A stretch of 64,000 bases of DNA from Burkholderia sp. NRF60-BP8 (GTDB lineage Bacteria; Pseudomonadota; Gammaproteobacteria; Burkholderiales; Burkholderiaceae). Each line of letters opens with the position of its first letter. Position 1 is the stretch's first letter. The translations under genes were made by a program, and so were the position numbers. Location: contig NZ_CP013373.1 in assembly GCF_001522585.2 (NCBI RefSeq), positions 2,852,001-2,916,000 on the forward strand. Reading direction: 5' to 3'. Under the pieces are notes generated by a model. That model had not been told where the DNA came from and did not search any database. It was given only the letters and a program-made list of their open reading frames with translations. Shown here piece after piece: positions 18,925-27,767 of the stretch.

Positions 18925-19608
18925 ATGACCCTGCATATCGGCCTTCTCGTCTTTCCCGGCGTCCAGCAACTCGACCTCACCGGCCCGCACGACGTGCTCG
19001 CGTCGCTGCCCGACGCGGCCGTCCATCTGGTGTGGAAGTCGCGCGACGCGGTCGCGTCGAGCAGCGGCCTCGCGCTCGCGCCGACCTGCACGTTCGACGA
19101 CTGCCCGCCGCTCGACGTGATCTGCATCCCGGGCGGGATCGGCATCAACGAACTGCTGCTCGATGCCGAAACGATCGCGTTCGTGCAACGGCGCGCGGCC
19201 ACCGCGCGCTACGTGACGTCGGTCTGCACGGGCTCGCTGCTGCTCGGCGTGGCCGGCCTGCTGCGCGGGCGGCGCGCGACGACGCACTGGCGGTTCCACG
19301 CGCTGCTCGAACCGCTGGGTGCGATCCCCGTGCGCGAGCGCGTCGTGCGCGACGGCAACCTTGTCACGGGCGGCGGCGTGACGGCCGGCATCGATTTCGC
19401 GCTGACGATCGCCGCCGAGCTGGTCGGCGATGAAGAAGCGCAGGCGATCCAGCTGCAGCTCGAATACGCGCCCGCGCCGCCGTTCGACGCCGGCTCGCCC
19501 GACACCGCGCCGGCCGCGGTCGTGGCGCGCGTCACCGAGCGTTCGGCGGCCGGCTTCGCGAAGCGCAAGCAGATCGTCGAGCAGGCGCTGCGCGCCACGT
19601 CGCGCTGA
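18925..19608 (+). CDS. inhA: DJ-1/PfpI family protein, isonitrile hydratase-like
   Basis: The 227-residue protein has a complete DJ-1/PfpI fold: HIGLLVFPGVQQLDLTGPHDVL at the N-terminus, the strand DVICIPGGIGINELL, and the nucleophile elbow SVCTGSLLLGVAGLL with Cys101. Its length and the position of the cysteine agree with isonitrile hydratase of Pseudomonas, which turns isonitriles into N-substituted formamides. The substrate is an inference, since many DJ-1 relatives have other roles. It diverges from a GlxA-type regulator and is followed by a small cupin gene 59 bases downstream. Confidence 0.78.
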   Translation: MTLHIGLLVFPGVQQLDLTGPHDVLASLPDAAVHLVWKSRDAVASSSGLALAPTCTFDDCPPLDVICIPGGIGINELLLDAETIAFVQRRAATARYVTSVCTGSLLLGVAGLLRGRRATTHWRFHALLEPLGAIPVRERVVRDGNLVTGGGVTAGIDFALTIAAELVGDEEAQAIQLQLEYAPAPPFDAGSPDTAPAAVVARVTERSAAGFAKRKQIVEQALRATSR

Positions 19609-19667
19609 ATGCGGATGGCGGAAAAATCACGGAAAAACGGCGCACACGCGTGCTGGAGCACACATCG

Positions 19668-19979
19668 ATGAACATCATCCGGAGCACCGCATTCACGGCG
19701 GACCGCGCGTGGGGCGCCCTCGACATCGCGAATCTGAACGGCATCACGGTGCGGCTGCACTGGACCGACCAGCCCTATCGCTGGCATGTGAACGACGGCG
19801 AGGAGGTGTTCGCGGTGCTCGATGGCCGCGTCGAGATGCGCTATCGCGACGCAGGCGTCGAGCACGCGACGGTGCTCGAAACGGGCGACCTCTTCCACGC
19901 GACGGTCGGCACCGAGCACGTCGCGCATCCGCTCGGCGTCGCACGCATCCTCGTGATCGAGACCGAAGGCAGCGTCTGA
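19668..19979 (+). CDS. Small cupin-domain protein
   Basis: The 103-residue protein (start chosen at 19668, with CTGGAG upstream) is a single small beta-barrel of the RmlC-like cupin type: the segments YRWHVNDGEEVFAVLDGRVEMRY and VLETGDLFHATVGTEHVAHP correspond to the two cupin motifs, with His and Glu residues able to bind a metal. The function is unknown. It follows the DJ-1 enzyme and precedes a LysR remnant. Confidence 0.75.
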   Translation: MNIIRSTAFTADRAWGALDIANLNGITVRLHWTDQPYRWHVNDGEEVFAVLDGRVEMRYRDAGVEHATVLETGDLFHATVGTEHVAHPLGVARILVIETEGSV

Positions 19980-20006
19980 CGGCAGGCGCGCGCGCATCGA
20001 TGCCGC

Positions 20007-20148
20007 GACGACGGCCGGCTGCTCGCGCTGCTGCCCGGCTATCGGCTCGAGTCCCTCGAGATGAACGTCGCGTACCCGAGCCGCCGGCACTTTCCGCGCA
20101 AGGCCCGGCTTTTCGTCGATCACCTGATCGACCATTTCGTCAGTTGAA
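20007..20148 (+). pseudogene. Remnant of a LysR regulator C-terminus (frameshifted)
   Basis: Translation from 20007 gives DDGRLLALLPGYRLESLEM and NVAYPSRRHFPRK; after one extra A near 20100 the next frame continues ARLFVDHLIDHFVS and a stop at 20146. Together this is the usual end of a LysR effector domain (the YPSRRH...R.F.DHL pattern). There is no HTH part upstream, where the cupin gene ends, so it is a truncated and frameshifted leftover. Confidence 0.7.
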
Positions 20149-20391
20149 TGAACGACGAAATCGCGCACCATTTTTCACGCCGACTCGCCGTCGCCCGCCC
20201 GACCCTCGCATCGCCGGGACGGCCCGCCGACAGGCACTCGACGGCCACAGGCCCGTCGCTCGCCCGGGATGGGCACGCCTGTTGCGCCGGCGCATCTCGG
20301 TAGTCGACGCCCTTGGCAGCCCGCCGCGGAGGACTACACTAATCCTTAATGGGGTGCGGCCGGATAACCGCGCCCTCAGGGAGACGCCGCC

Positions 20392-23300
20392 ATGAATCGG
20401 CCGCTGAATCGCATCCTGCCGCGCGTGACCGGTCCGGCATCGGTCTGGACATGGGTCAAGTGGTCTTTGCTCGCCGCATTGCTGATCGCGGTGGCGATCG
20501 TCGCGCGGCTCGTGCAGACCGAGATCGAAACGTCCCGGCTGCAGGCGCACTACCTGTCCGAGCTCGCCCGCGACGTCGGCTACACGGTCGAAGCGGGGCC
20601 GAGCGATCACATCCGCTTCCCCGCCGACGGCCCGTACGACCGGCGCTTCGGCTACGCGATGATTCCCGCATTCCAGCAGCGGCTGCTCGCACGCGGCTTC
20701 GTCGTCAGCGAACAGGCGCGCGATTCGCAGCGGATGCTGTCGCTCGGCCAGCGCGGGCTGTTTCTCCCTTACGAAGAGAAAGACCAGACGGGCCTGATGC
20801 TGTTCGATTCGACCGGCTCGCCGCTGTTCGCGACCGTGTTTCCGCAGCGCGTCTATGCCGACTTCGACACGGTGCCGCGCGTGATCGTCGATTCGCTGCT
20901 GTTCATCGAGGATCGCTACCTGCTCGATGCGAACGAACCGAACCGCAACCCGGCGATCGACTGGGGGCGCTTCGGCCGCGCGCTCGCCGACCAGGCGCTG
21001 CACGTCGTCAACCGTCACCAGGCGCGCCCGGGCGGCAGCACGCTCGCGACGCAGATCGAGAAGTTCCGCCATTCGCCCGAGGGCCGCACCGCGACGCCGC
21101 CCGAGAAGCTGCGGCAGATCGCCTCCGCGTCGGTACGCGCCTACCTGAACGGCCCGCAGACGATGCTCGCGCGCCGCACGATCGTCGTGCGCTACCTGAA
21201 CTCGGTGCCGCTCGCCGCGCGGCCGCACGTGGGCGAAATCACCGGCATCGGCGACGGTCTGGCCGCGTGGTACGGGCGCGACTTCAACGACGTGAACCGC
21301 GTGCTGTCCGCGCCGACGACCGGCGACAACGTCGACCAGCAGGGCAAGACGTTCCGCGAGGTGTTGTCGCTGCTGATCGCGCAGCGCGCGCCGTCGTACT
21401 TCCTCAACCGCGGCTATCCGGCGCTGCAGAAGCTGACCGACAGCTACCTGCGGCTGCTGTCGAACGGCGGTGTGATCTCGCCCGCGCTGCGCGACGCCGC
21501 GCTCGCCGCGCAGATCGAACGCAGCGCGCCGCCGGCCGCCGCGCGCGTGCAGTCGTTCGTGTCGCGCAAGGCCGTGACGTCCGCGCGCGCGTCGTTGCTG
21601 TCGGCACTCGGCATCGGCGACCTGTACCAGCTCGACCAGCTCGACCTGCAAGCCACCAGCACCCTCGACAACGGCGTGCAGCAGGCGGTCGCCCAGCGGC
21701 TTGCGCAGGCGTCGACGCGCGAAGGCGCGCAGGCCGCCGGCCTGTACGGTTTCGAGATGCTCGCGCCGAAGGACGACCCGTCGCATCTCACGTACAGCTT
21801 CACGCTGTACGAACACCGCAACGGCGCGAACCTGCTGCGCGTGCAGACCGACAGCGTGAACCAGCCGTTCGACGTGAATCGCGGCGGCCGCATCAACCTC
21901 GGCTCGACCGCGAAGCTGCGCACGCTGATCACGTACCTGCAGATCGTGGCCGACCTGCATGCGCGCTATGCGAACCTGTCGAACGCGGAGCTGGCGCGCG
22001 TGAAGCCCGATCCGATCGACGGGCTGTCGCGCTGGGCGCTCGACTACCTGTCGCATACGCACGACCGCTCGCTGCAGGCGATGCTCGATGCGGCCGTCGA
22101 ACGCAAGTATTCGGCGAGCCCGGACGTGTTCTACACGGGCGGCGGCGCGCAGGTGTTCTCCAACTTCGAGAAGTCGGACAACGGCCGCATCATGACGCTG
22201 CACGCGGCGTTCGAGCACTCGGTGAACCTCGTGTTCGTGCGGCTGATGCGCGACATCGTCCACTACGAGACGCTGCAGGCGGCCGGCCCGTCGTCGTCGT
22301 GGCTCGGCGATCCCGCGCAGCGCCAGCATTACCTCCAGCAATTCGTCGACGGCGAAAGCCAGGTGTACGTGAAGCGCTACTACACGCGCTATGCGGGCAA
22401 GGCGCCCGACGACGCGCTCGCGCTGATGCTGCGCGACGTACGCAAGTCGCCGCCGAAGATCGCGACGGTGCTGCGCAGCGTCGCGCCGAACGAATCGCTC
22501 GCGTGGTTCGATGCGCAGATGCGCGCGCAACTGAAAGGCACGCCGGCCGCGACGCTGTCCGACGACGATCTCGCCGCGCTCTATGCGAAGTACGCGATCG
22601 ACCGCTTCAACCTCAACGACCGCGGCTATATCGCGAGCGTCCATCCGCTCGCGCTGTGGACGCTCAACTACCTGCGCGCGCACCCGGGCGCAGCGCTCGC
22701 CGACGTTCAGCGCGACAGCCGCGATGCGCGTTTCTACACGTATTCGTGGCTGTACAAGACCCGCTACCACGCGACGCAGGACCGGCGTATCCGCCGCATG
22801 GTCGAGCTGCGCGCGTATGCGGAAATCACGAAGTCGTGGCGCGCGCTCGGCTACCCGTTCGCGGAAGTAACGCCGTCCTATGCGGCCGCGATCGGCGCAT
22901 CGGGCGACCAGCCCGACGCGCTCGCGAAATTGATCGGCCTGATCGCGAACGGCGGCCGGAAGGCGCCGACCGAGACGATCACGCGGCTCGATTTCGCGAA
23001 AGGCACGCCGTACGAAACCCGCTTCGTCCGCGCGGCCGCGCAGCCGCAGCCGATGCTGGCGCCGGAGATCGTCAACGTCGCGCACACGCTGCTGCGCGAC
23101 GTCGTGCTCCACGGCACCGCGCGCCGCCTCGCGGGCGGGCTCACGCTGCCGGACGGCAAGACGCTCGACGTGTACGGCAAGACGGGGACGGGCGACCAGC
23201 GTTTCAACGTCTATGCGCGCGGCGCGCGGCTGATCGAGTCGCGCAAGGTCAATCGCAGCGGCACCTTCGTGTTCGCGATCGGCGACCGGTTCTTCGGCGT

Positions 23301-23499
23301 GCTGACGGCGACCGCGCACGAGCCGTATGCGGCGCGCTACGACTTCACGAGCGCGATGGCCGTGCAGTTGCTGAAGTCGATGGCGCCCGCGCTCGCGCCG
23401 CTGATCGAACGCCCGGCCGACGCCGGCACGCGCACCGCCGGGCCCGCACCGCAGGCGGAAACATCCGCGCCGAACGCGGCCGCCGTGCAACCGTCCTGA
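20392..23499 (+). CDS. Class A PBP-like peptidoglycan glycosyltransferase/transpeptidase
   Basis: This 1035-residue inner-membrane protein has one N-terminal anchor (WSLLAALLIAVAIVARLV, about 23-42). A GT51 domain follows, with FIEDRYL at about 171 (catalytic Glu region) and GGSTLATQIEK at 214. The C-terminal half holds the three transpeptidase motifs: Ser505-T-A-Lys508 in NLGSTAKLRTL, Ser610-V-N and Lys930-T-G-T. Between GT51 and the first transpeptidase motif lies a long linker, and the protein is longer than PBP1a/1b. It should polymerise and perhaps cross-link peptidoglycan. It stands alone between a regulator remnant and a GFA gene. The exact physiological role is not known to me. Confidence 0.85.
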   Translation: MNRPLNRILPRVTGPASVWTWVKWSLLAALLIAVAIVARLVQTEIETSRLQAHYLSELARDVGYTVEAGPSDHIRFPADGPYDRRFGYAMIPAFQQRLLARGFVVSEQARDSQRMLSLGQRGLFLPYEEKDQTGLMLFDSTGSPLFATVFPQRVYADFDTVPRVIVDSLLFIEDRYLLDANEPNRNPAIDWGRFGRALADQALHVVNRHQARPGGSTLATQIEKFRHSPEGRTATPPEKLRQIASASVRAYLNGPQTMLARRTIVVRYLNSVPLAARPHVGEITGIGDGLAAWYGRDFNDVNRVLSAPTTGDNVDQQGKTFREVLSLLIAQRAPSYFLNRGYPALQKLTDSYLRLLSNGGVISPALRDAALAAQIERSAPPAAARVQSFVSRKAVTSARASLLSALGIGDLYQLDQLDLQATSTLDNGVQQAVAQRLAQASTREGAQAAGLYGFEMLAPKDDPSHLTYSFTLYEHRNGANLLRVQTDSVNQPFDVNRGGRINLGSTAKLRTLITYLQIVADLHARYANLSNAELARVKPDPIDGLSRWALDYLSHTHDRSLQAMLDAAVERKYSASPDVFYTGGGAQVFSNFEKSDNGRIMTLHAAFEHSVNLVFVRLMRDIVHYETLQAAGPSSSWLGDPAQRQHYLQQFVDGESQVYVKRYYTRYAGKAPDDALALMLRDVRKSPPKIATVLRSVAPNESLAWFDAQMRAQLKGTPAATLSDDDLAALYAKYAIDRFNLNDRGYIASVHPLALWTLNYLRAHPGAALADVQRDSRDARFYTYSWLYKTRYHATQDRRIRRMVELRAYAEITKSWRALGYPFAEVTPSYAAAIGASGDQPDALAKLIGLIANGGRKAPTETITRLDFAKGTPYETRFVRAAAQPQPMLAPEIVNVAHTLLRDVVLHGTARRLAGGLTLPDGKTLDVYGKTGTGDQRFNVYARGARLIESRKVNRSGTFVFAIGDRFFGVLTATAHEPYAARYDFTSAMAVQLLKSMAPALAPLIERPADAGTRTAGPAPQAETSAPNAAAVQPS

Positions 23500-23532
23500 A
23501 CCGATTGCGACGCGCCCGCGCCGGCGCGCCGC

Positions 23533-23880
23533 TCAGCGCGAGCGGCCGTCGTAGTGCGTGACGGGCAGCGCGTCGAGGTCGACGCCCTCGAGGCAGCGCA
23601 CGTTGATCGCGGCCATCGCGGTGCCGTCCGGGTGGACGCCTTCGCCGAACGCATGAATCCCGCAGCGCTTGCAGAAGCGATGCCGGATCACGTGCTGGTT
23701 GAACATGTAGGTCGCCAGATTCTCGTCCGGCGTCAGCAGCTTCATGCGGTCGCGCGGCACGAACCACATCAGCGCACCCTTGCGCCGGCAGATCGAGCAG
23801 TTGCACGCCATCACGCCCTGCAGGTCGCCTTGCGCGTCGAACGTCACGTCTCCGCAGTGACAGCTTCCGCGATAAAGCAT
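23533..23880 (-). CDS. GFA family (glutathione-dependent formaldehyde-activating enzyme-like) protein
   Basis: The 115-residue protein has the Mss4-like zinc fold of the GFA family: SCHCG at the N-terminus, CNCSICRRKGAL near residue 27, and CKRCGIHAFGEGVHPDG near 70, with NVRCLEGVDL near the end. These Cys residues bind zinc. Only a few members act on S-hydroxymethylglutathione, so the reaction is uncertain. It converges on the large PBP-like gene and diverges from a small DUF1272 gene. Confidence 0.88.
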   Translation of the reverse strand: MLYRGSCHCGDVTFDAQGDLQGVMACNCSICRRKGALMWFVPRDRMKLLTPDENLATYMFNQHVIRHRFCKRCGIHAFGEGVHPDGTAMAAINVRCLEGVDLDALPVTHYDGRSR

Positions 23881-24028
23881 GGTCGTCTCCCGGTGCGGCC
23901 CGTGCGCGTCGCCGGCGCCCGGGCGGGACGCCGTTGGCCGGGCCGATCCAAACGCGTACAGTAGCGCTCGCATGCGCCGCACGCAATGTCCGGGCGGCGC
24001 CCATCCGTCACCGACCCAGGAGACCGTC

Positions 24029-24274
24029 ATGCTCGAACTGCGCCCCGGCTGCGAATGCTGCGACAAGGACTTGCCGCCCGATTCGGCGGAAGCGCGCATC
24101 TGTACATTCGAGTGCACGTTTTGCGCGACCTGCGCGGACGACGTGCTGAAGGGCCGCTGCCCGAACTGCGGCGGCGACCTGGTCGCGCGCCCGCGGCGAC
24201 CGGCGAGCCTGCTCGCGAAGTACCCGGCGTCGACGGAACGCATCCACAAGCCGGGCGGCTGCGCGAACGCCTGA
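24029..24274 (+). CDS. DUF1272 zinc-ribbon protein
   Basis: The 81-residue protein starts at 24029 after CAGGAGAC and is full of paired cysteines: CECCDKDLPPDS, CTFECTFCATC and GRCPNCGGDL, which match DUF1272. It probably binds one or two zinc ions; its role is unknown. It diverges from the GFA gene and converges on the dgoR-like regulator. Confidence 0.85.
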   Translation: MLELRPGCECCDKDLPPDSAEARICTFECTFCATCADDVLKGRCPNCGGDLVARPRRPASLLAKYPASTERIHKPGGCANA

Positions 24275-24302
24275 CGGCGCGACACCGGCCGCCCCGCTCC
24301 CG

Positions 24303-24983
24303 TCACGACGCTTCGATGCGCGCGCGCGTCACCGCGAGCAGCGTCGCCATCGCGCGGCGCGCGCCGTCCTCGTCGCGCACGCGGATCGCGTCGCTGACGG
24401 CCGTATGCTCGGCAAGCGACGCGTTGTACACGTCCGCCCGACGCGCGTTCAGTTGCAGTTGTGCCTCGAGCGTGCGATCGATCAGCGCACCGAGCGGCAC
24501 CAGCAGTTCGTTGCCGCCGGCCTCCAGCACGCTCAGGTGAAAGCGCAGGTCGGCGCGTACCCATTCGTCGACGTTGCGCGCGGCGGCCATCGCGCGCGCC
24601 GCGCCCTCGATCGCGTCGAACGCGTCGGGCGTATGCGTGCGCGCGGCCAGCGCAGCCGCGTACGGCTCGATCATCTCGCGCATCTCCTGCAGCTTCAGCG
24701 CGAACGCGAGCGGCGGCGCGACGCGCGCATACCAGTCGAGCAGATCGGCATCGAGCAGGTTCCACGCACGGCGCGGCCGCACGCGCGTGCCGACTTTCGG
24801 CCGCGATTCGACCAACCCCTTCGACGTCAGCGTGCGCAACGCCTCGCGCATCACCGTGCGGCTCACGCCGTACATCTCCATCAGGTCGGGTTCCCTCGGC
24901 AGCAGCGATTCGGGCGGATAGTCGCCGCGCAGGATCGCGGTCGCGAGCCGGAAGGCCGTCTGTCCATGCAGGTCGCGTTGAAT
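24303..24983 (-). CDS. dgoR: FadR-subfamily GntR regulator (likely of dgoD), probable ATT start
   Basis: The protein has an N-terminal winged HTH (GQTAFRLATAILRGDYPPESLLPREP, DLMEMYGVSRTVMREALRTL, GLVESRPKVGTRVRP) and a helical FCD effector domain (LKLQEMREMIEPYAAALAA, FHLSVLEAGGNELL, EHTAVSDAIRVRD). The first in-frame ATG lies inside the HTH. The frame extends up to a TAA with no ATG, GTG or TTG, but GGAG sits 7 bases before an ATT at 24983, giving 226 residues and an intact HTH. It diverges from dgoD and so is likely its repressor. Confidence 0.8.
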   Translation of the reverse strand: MQRDLHGQTAFRLATAILRGDYPPESLLPREPDLMEMYGVSRTVMREALRTLTSKGLVESRPKVGTRVRPRRAWNLLDADLLDWYARVAPPLAFALKLQEMREMIEPYAAALAARTHTPDAFDAIEGAARAMAAARNVDEWVRADLRFHLSVLEAGGNELLVPLGALIDRTLEAQLQLNARRADVYNASLAEHTAVSDAIRVRDEDGARRAMATLLAVTRARIEAS

Positions 24984-25132
24984 GATCGTTCTCCGTCGGG
25001 CGGGGTGCCCACTATCTGCACATTAATGCTATTAATACTATTTTTTATTCGACTACGCTAGGATAACCGCGAAAGCACGGATCGCGCGCCGCGTTCGCAC
25101 GGCCGCACCGGTCAATCATGGAGACCCGCGTC

Positions 25133-26281
25133 ATGAAAATCACCCGCCTCGAAACTTTCGTCGTCCCGCCCCGCTGGCTGTTCCTCAAGATCGAAACCGA
25201 CGAGGGCATCGTCGGCTGGGGCGAGCCGGTCGTCGAAGGCCGCGCGCACACGGTCGAGGCCGCCGTGCACGAACTGGCCGACTACCTCGTCGGCCGCGAC
25301 CCGCGCTTGATCGAAGATCACTGGCAGGTGATGTACCGCGCGGGCTTCTACCGCGGCGGCCCGATCATGATGAGCGCGATCGCGGGCGTCGACCAGGCGC
25401 TGTGGGACATCAAGGGCAAGCATCACGGCGTGCCGGTGCACGCGCTGCTGGGCGGCCAGGTGCGCGACCGCATCAAGGTGTATTCGTGGATCGGCGGCGA
25501 CCGGCCGAGCGACGTCGCGAACAATGCGCGCGCGGTCGTCGAGCGCGGCTTCAAGGCCGTGAAGATGAACGGTTCCGAAGAGCTGCAGATCGTCGACACC
25601 TACGACAAGGTCGAGCAGGTGATCGCGAACGTCGCGGCGGTGCGCGACGCGGTCGGCCCGCACGTGGGAATCGGCGTCGACTTCCACGGCCGCGTGCACA
25701 AGCCGATGGCGAAGGTGCTCGCGAAGGAACTCGATCCGTACAAGCTGATGTTCATCGAGGAGCCGGTGCTGTCGGAGAACGCCGAGGCGCTGCGCGACAT
25801 CGTCAACCAGACCGACACGCCGATCGCGCTCGGCGAACGGCTGTACTCGCGCTGGGACTTCAAGCACATCCTCGCGGGCGGCTACGTCGACATCATCCAG
25901 CCGGACGCATCGCACGCGGGCGGCATCACCGAATGCCGCAAGATCGCGACGCTCGCGGAAAGCTACGACGTCGCGCTCGCGCTGCACTGCCCGCTCGGGC
26001 CCATCGCGCTCGCCGCGTGCCTGCAGCTCGACGCGGTCAGCTACAACGCGTTCATCCAGGAGCAGAGCCTCGGCATCCACTACAACCAGGGCAACGACCT
26101 GCTCGACTACCTGCGCAACCCGGAAGTGTTCCGCTACGAAGACGGCTTCGTCGCGATCCCGCAGGGCCCGGGGCTCGGCATCGACGTGAACGAGGAAAAG
26201 GTGCGCGAGATGGCGAAGACCGGCCATCGCTGGCGCAACCCGGTGTGGCGCCACGCGGACGGCAGCGTCGCCGAGTGGTGA
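25133..26281 (+). CDS. dgoD: D-galactonate dehydratase
   Basis: With the ATG at 25133 the protein is 382 residues, the same as E. coli DgoD, of the mandelate racemase branch of the enolase superfamily. It removes water from D-galactonate to give 2-keto-3-deoxy-galactonate. Metal ligands Asp183, Glu209 and Glu235 and the catalytic His185 ([10 protein letters not shown]) and His285 ([13 protein letters not shown]) fall at the expected numbers. GGAG lies nine bases upstream. It diverges from the GntR regulator and is followed by a terminator, with no dgoK, dgoA or dgoT next to it. Confidence 0.95.
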   Translation: MKITRLETFVVPPRWLFLKIETDEGIVGWGEPVVEGRAHTVEAAVHELADYLVGRDPRLIEDHWQVMYRAGFYRGGPIMMSAIAGVDQALWDIKGKHHGVPVHALLGGQVRDRIKVYSWIGGDRPSDVANNARAVVERGFKAVKMNGSEELQIVDTYDKVEQVIANVAAVRDAVGPHVGIGVDFHGRVHKPMAKVLAKELDPYKLMFIEEPVLSENAEALRDIVNQTDTPIALGERLYSRWDFKHILAGGYVDIIQPDASHAGGITECRKIATLAESYDVALALHCPLGPIALAACLQLDAVSYNAFIQEQSLGIHYNQGNDLLDYLRNPEVFRYEDGFVAIPQGPGLGIDVNEEKVREMAKTGHRWRNPVWRHADGSVAEW

Positions 26282-26335
26282 GTGCGATGCGGATCGCGCG
26301 CGGCTGCGGCCGGCGCGGTACGCATCGACTTGAGT

Positions 26336-26370
26336 ACGGCCGCCCGATGAACTGACAGGCGGCCGTTTTT
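26336..26370 (+). terminator. Terminator after dgoD
   Basis: Stem ACGGCCGCC / GGCGGCCGT with a 13-base loop, followed by TTTTT, 55 bases after the dgoD stop. Confidence 0.8.
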
Positions 26371-26456
26371 ACATGCGCGGCGAGCATGCCATGCATGGTG
26401 CACGCCCTTCGCGTCCCTGCATCGCGCTCTTGCATTGCGCCGCGTAGAAGCTTCCG

Positions 26457-27389
26457 TCAGCCGAGCGCCGCGAACCCCGGCACGCTGAACGACAGCACGG
26501 CCGCCGCGACGAATACGCCGATCATCGTCATCCCTTCGAGATGCAGGATGTTGCGGAACGTGTGCGCGTCTTCGGTCGATGCGGTGCGGCGCAGGCGCGG
26601 CAGCGCCGAGAAGCGGTTGAGCCCGCCGAGCACGAGCGCGAGCGCGACGAGCAGCAGCTTCAGCAGCAACACGCGCCCCCACGTGCTGCCGTCGAGCGGC
26701 GCGAGCGAGCCGCCGAGCCCGCGGATCGCGTTGAGCACGCCGGTGCCGAGCACGAAGACGACCGCGACGATCGACGTACGCGACAGCTGCTGGCCGATGC
26801 GGATCAGCGCGCCGCGCGCGACCGACGAGCCCAGCGCCGGCAGCACCGCGAGCCCACCCGCGAGCACGAGGCCGCCCCATACGGCGGTGGCCAGCAGGTG
26901 CAGCGTCTGCACGCCGACCGCCGCGGACAGCACGCCGCTATCGGCCGCATGGCCGAGCGACGCCTTGCCGGCCGCGACCACGATCACCGCGAGCCACAGC
27001 ACCGCATGCGCGAGCGGACCGTCCGGCTTCGCGAGCGCGACGATCGCGAGCACCACCGCGCCGGCGAACGCGACGCTCCACGCGAAGCCCGTATGCGTCT
27101 GCATCAGCATGACGGGTATCGCGGCGAACGCGCCGCCGAGCCCCGCGCCGCTCATCGCCGCGGCCTCGTAGACGAGCCAGCCGAGATCGGCGAGCACCAG
27201 CGCCAGCGCCGCCGCGACCAGCGAATGTTGCGCACGCAGCCATGCGGGGTGCGACGGCGCGACGACCGGCCGCGCGCCGTCCTTGCCGAGCCACGCCTTG
27301 AGCAGCGCCGAGCCGACCGCCATCGCGAACGCCGCGTCCATCAGCGCCGCGAGCGCGACCTGACCGATCCACAAGCTGTCGAACTTCAT
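26457..27389 (-). CDS. copD: Copper resistance D (CopD) family membrane protein
   Basis: The 310-residue protein is almost entirely membrane helices (about eight) with the CopD pattern, including HSLVAAALALVLADLGWLVYEAAAM, ILHL-like ends, and conserved His residues in LGHAAD, TLHLLATAVWGG and NILHLEGM that could bind copper. CopD proteins import copper across the inner membrane, usually with CopC, which is absent here. The start at 27389 has a GGGAGGG RBS. It converges on dgoD. Confidence 0.85.
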   Translation of the reverse strand: MKFDSLWIGQVALAALMDAAFAMAVGSALLKAWLGKDGARPVVAPSHPAWLRAQHSLVAAALALVLADLGWLVYEAAAMSGAGLGGAFAAIPVMLMQTHTGFAWSVAFAGAVVLAIVALAKPDGPLAHAVLWLAVIVVAAGKASLGHAADSGVLSAAVGVQTLHLLATAVWGGLVLAGGLAVLPALGSSVARGALIRIGQQLSRTSIVAVVFVLGTGVLNAIRGLGGSLAPLDGSTWGRVLLLKLLLVALALVLGGLNRFSALPRLRRTASTEDAHTFRNILHLEGMTMIGVFVAAAVLSFSVPGFAALG

Positions 27390-27767
27390 CGCGCATGCCC
27401 TCCCGCAAGCGGCAGGCCGGCAGTGCGGCGGCAACGGGACGGACGGCGTGAGGCAGGCAACGGCACGGTAAGAAACGTCATCGATGAATCCGGAAACGGG
27501 AGAAATGACTGGACCTGCGGCGGAGGCGGCGCCGCGCGACCCGCGAGTGTACGGTCTTCGAGGGTGAAAGCGCACGCCGGTTCACTCGCGCGCGGCGCAA
27601 TGCGCGTCAAATTGTCGCAAGTCGCAAACAGACAGGAACCGATGTCCTTTCGTCAAATAGCCGTCATTACCCATCGATGATAGAATGCCGCGTCGCAGCA
27701 GCCCGGCTGTCCTGCCGTCCATGCGCCGAGCCGATCGTAGCCCGGACAAGGTCCCCGACGAATAATC
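27390..27767. other. 378-bp divergent intergenic region between copD and the cytochrome c genes
   Basis: No gene is seen. It must hold the copD promoter (minus) and the promoter of the two cytochrome genes (plus). The AT-richest part is 27,610-27,680, where TAGAAT near 27,671 could be a -10 for the cytochromes; no strong -35 is visible. Confidence 0.45.

Noticed and set aside
20140..23490. A 1116-codon minus-strand frame opposite the PBP-like gene
   Set aside because: Composition is shadow-like; the plus strand has all GT51 and transpeptidase motifs.
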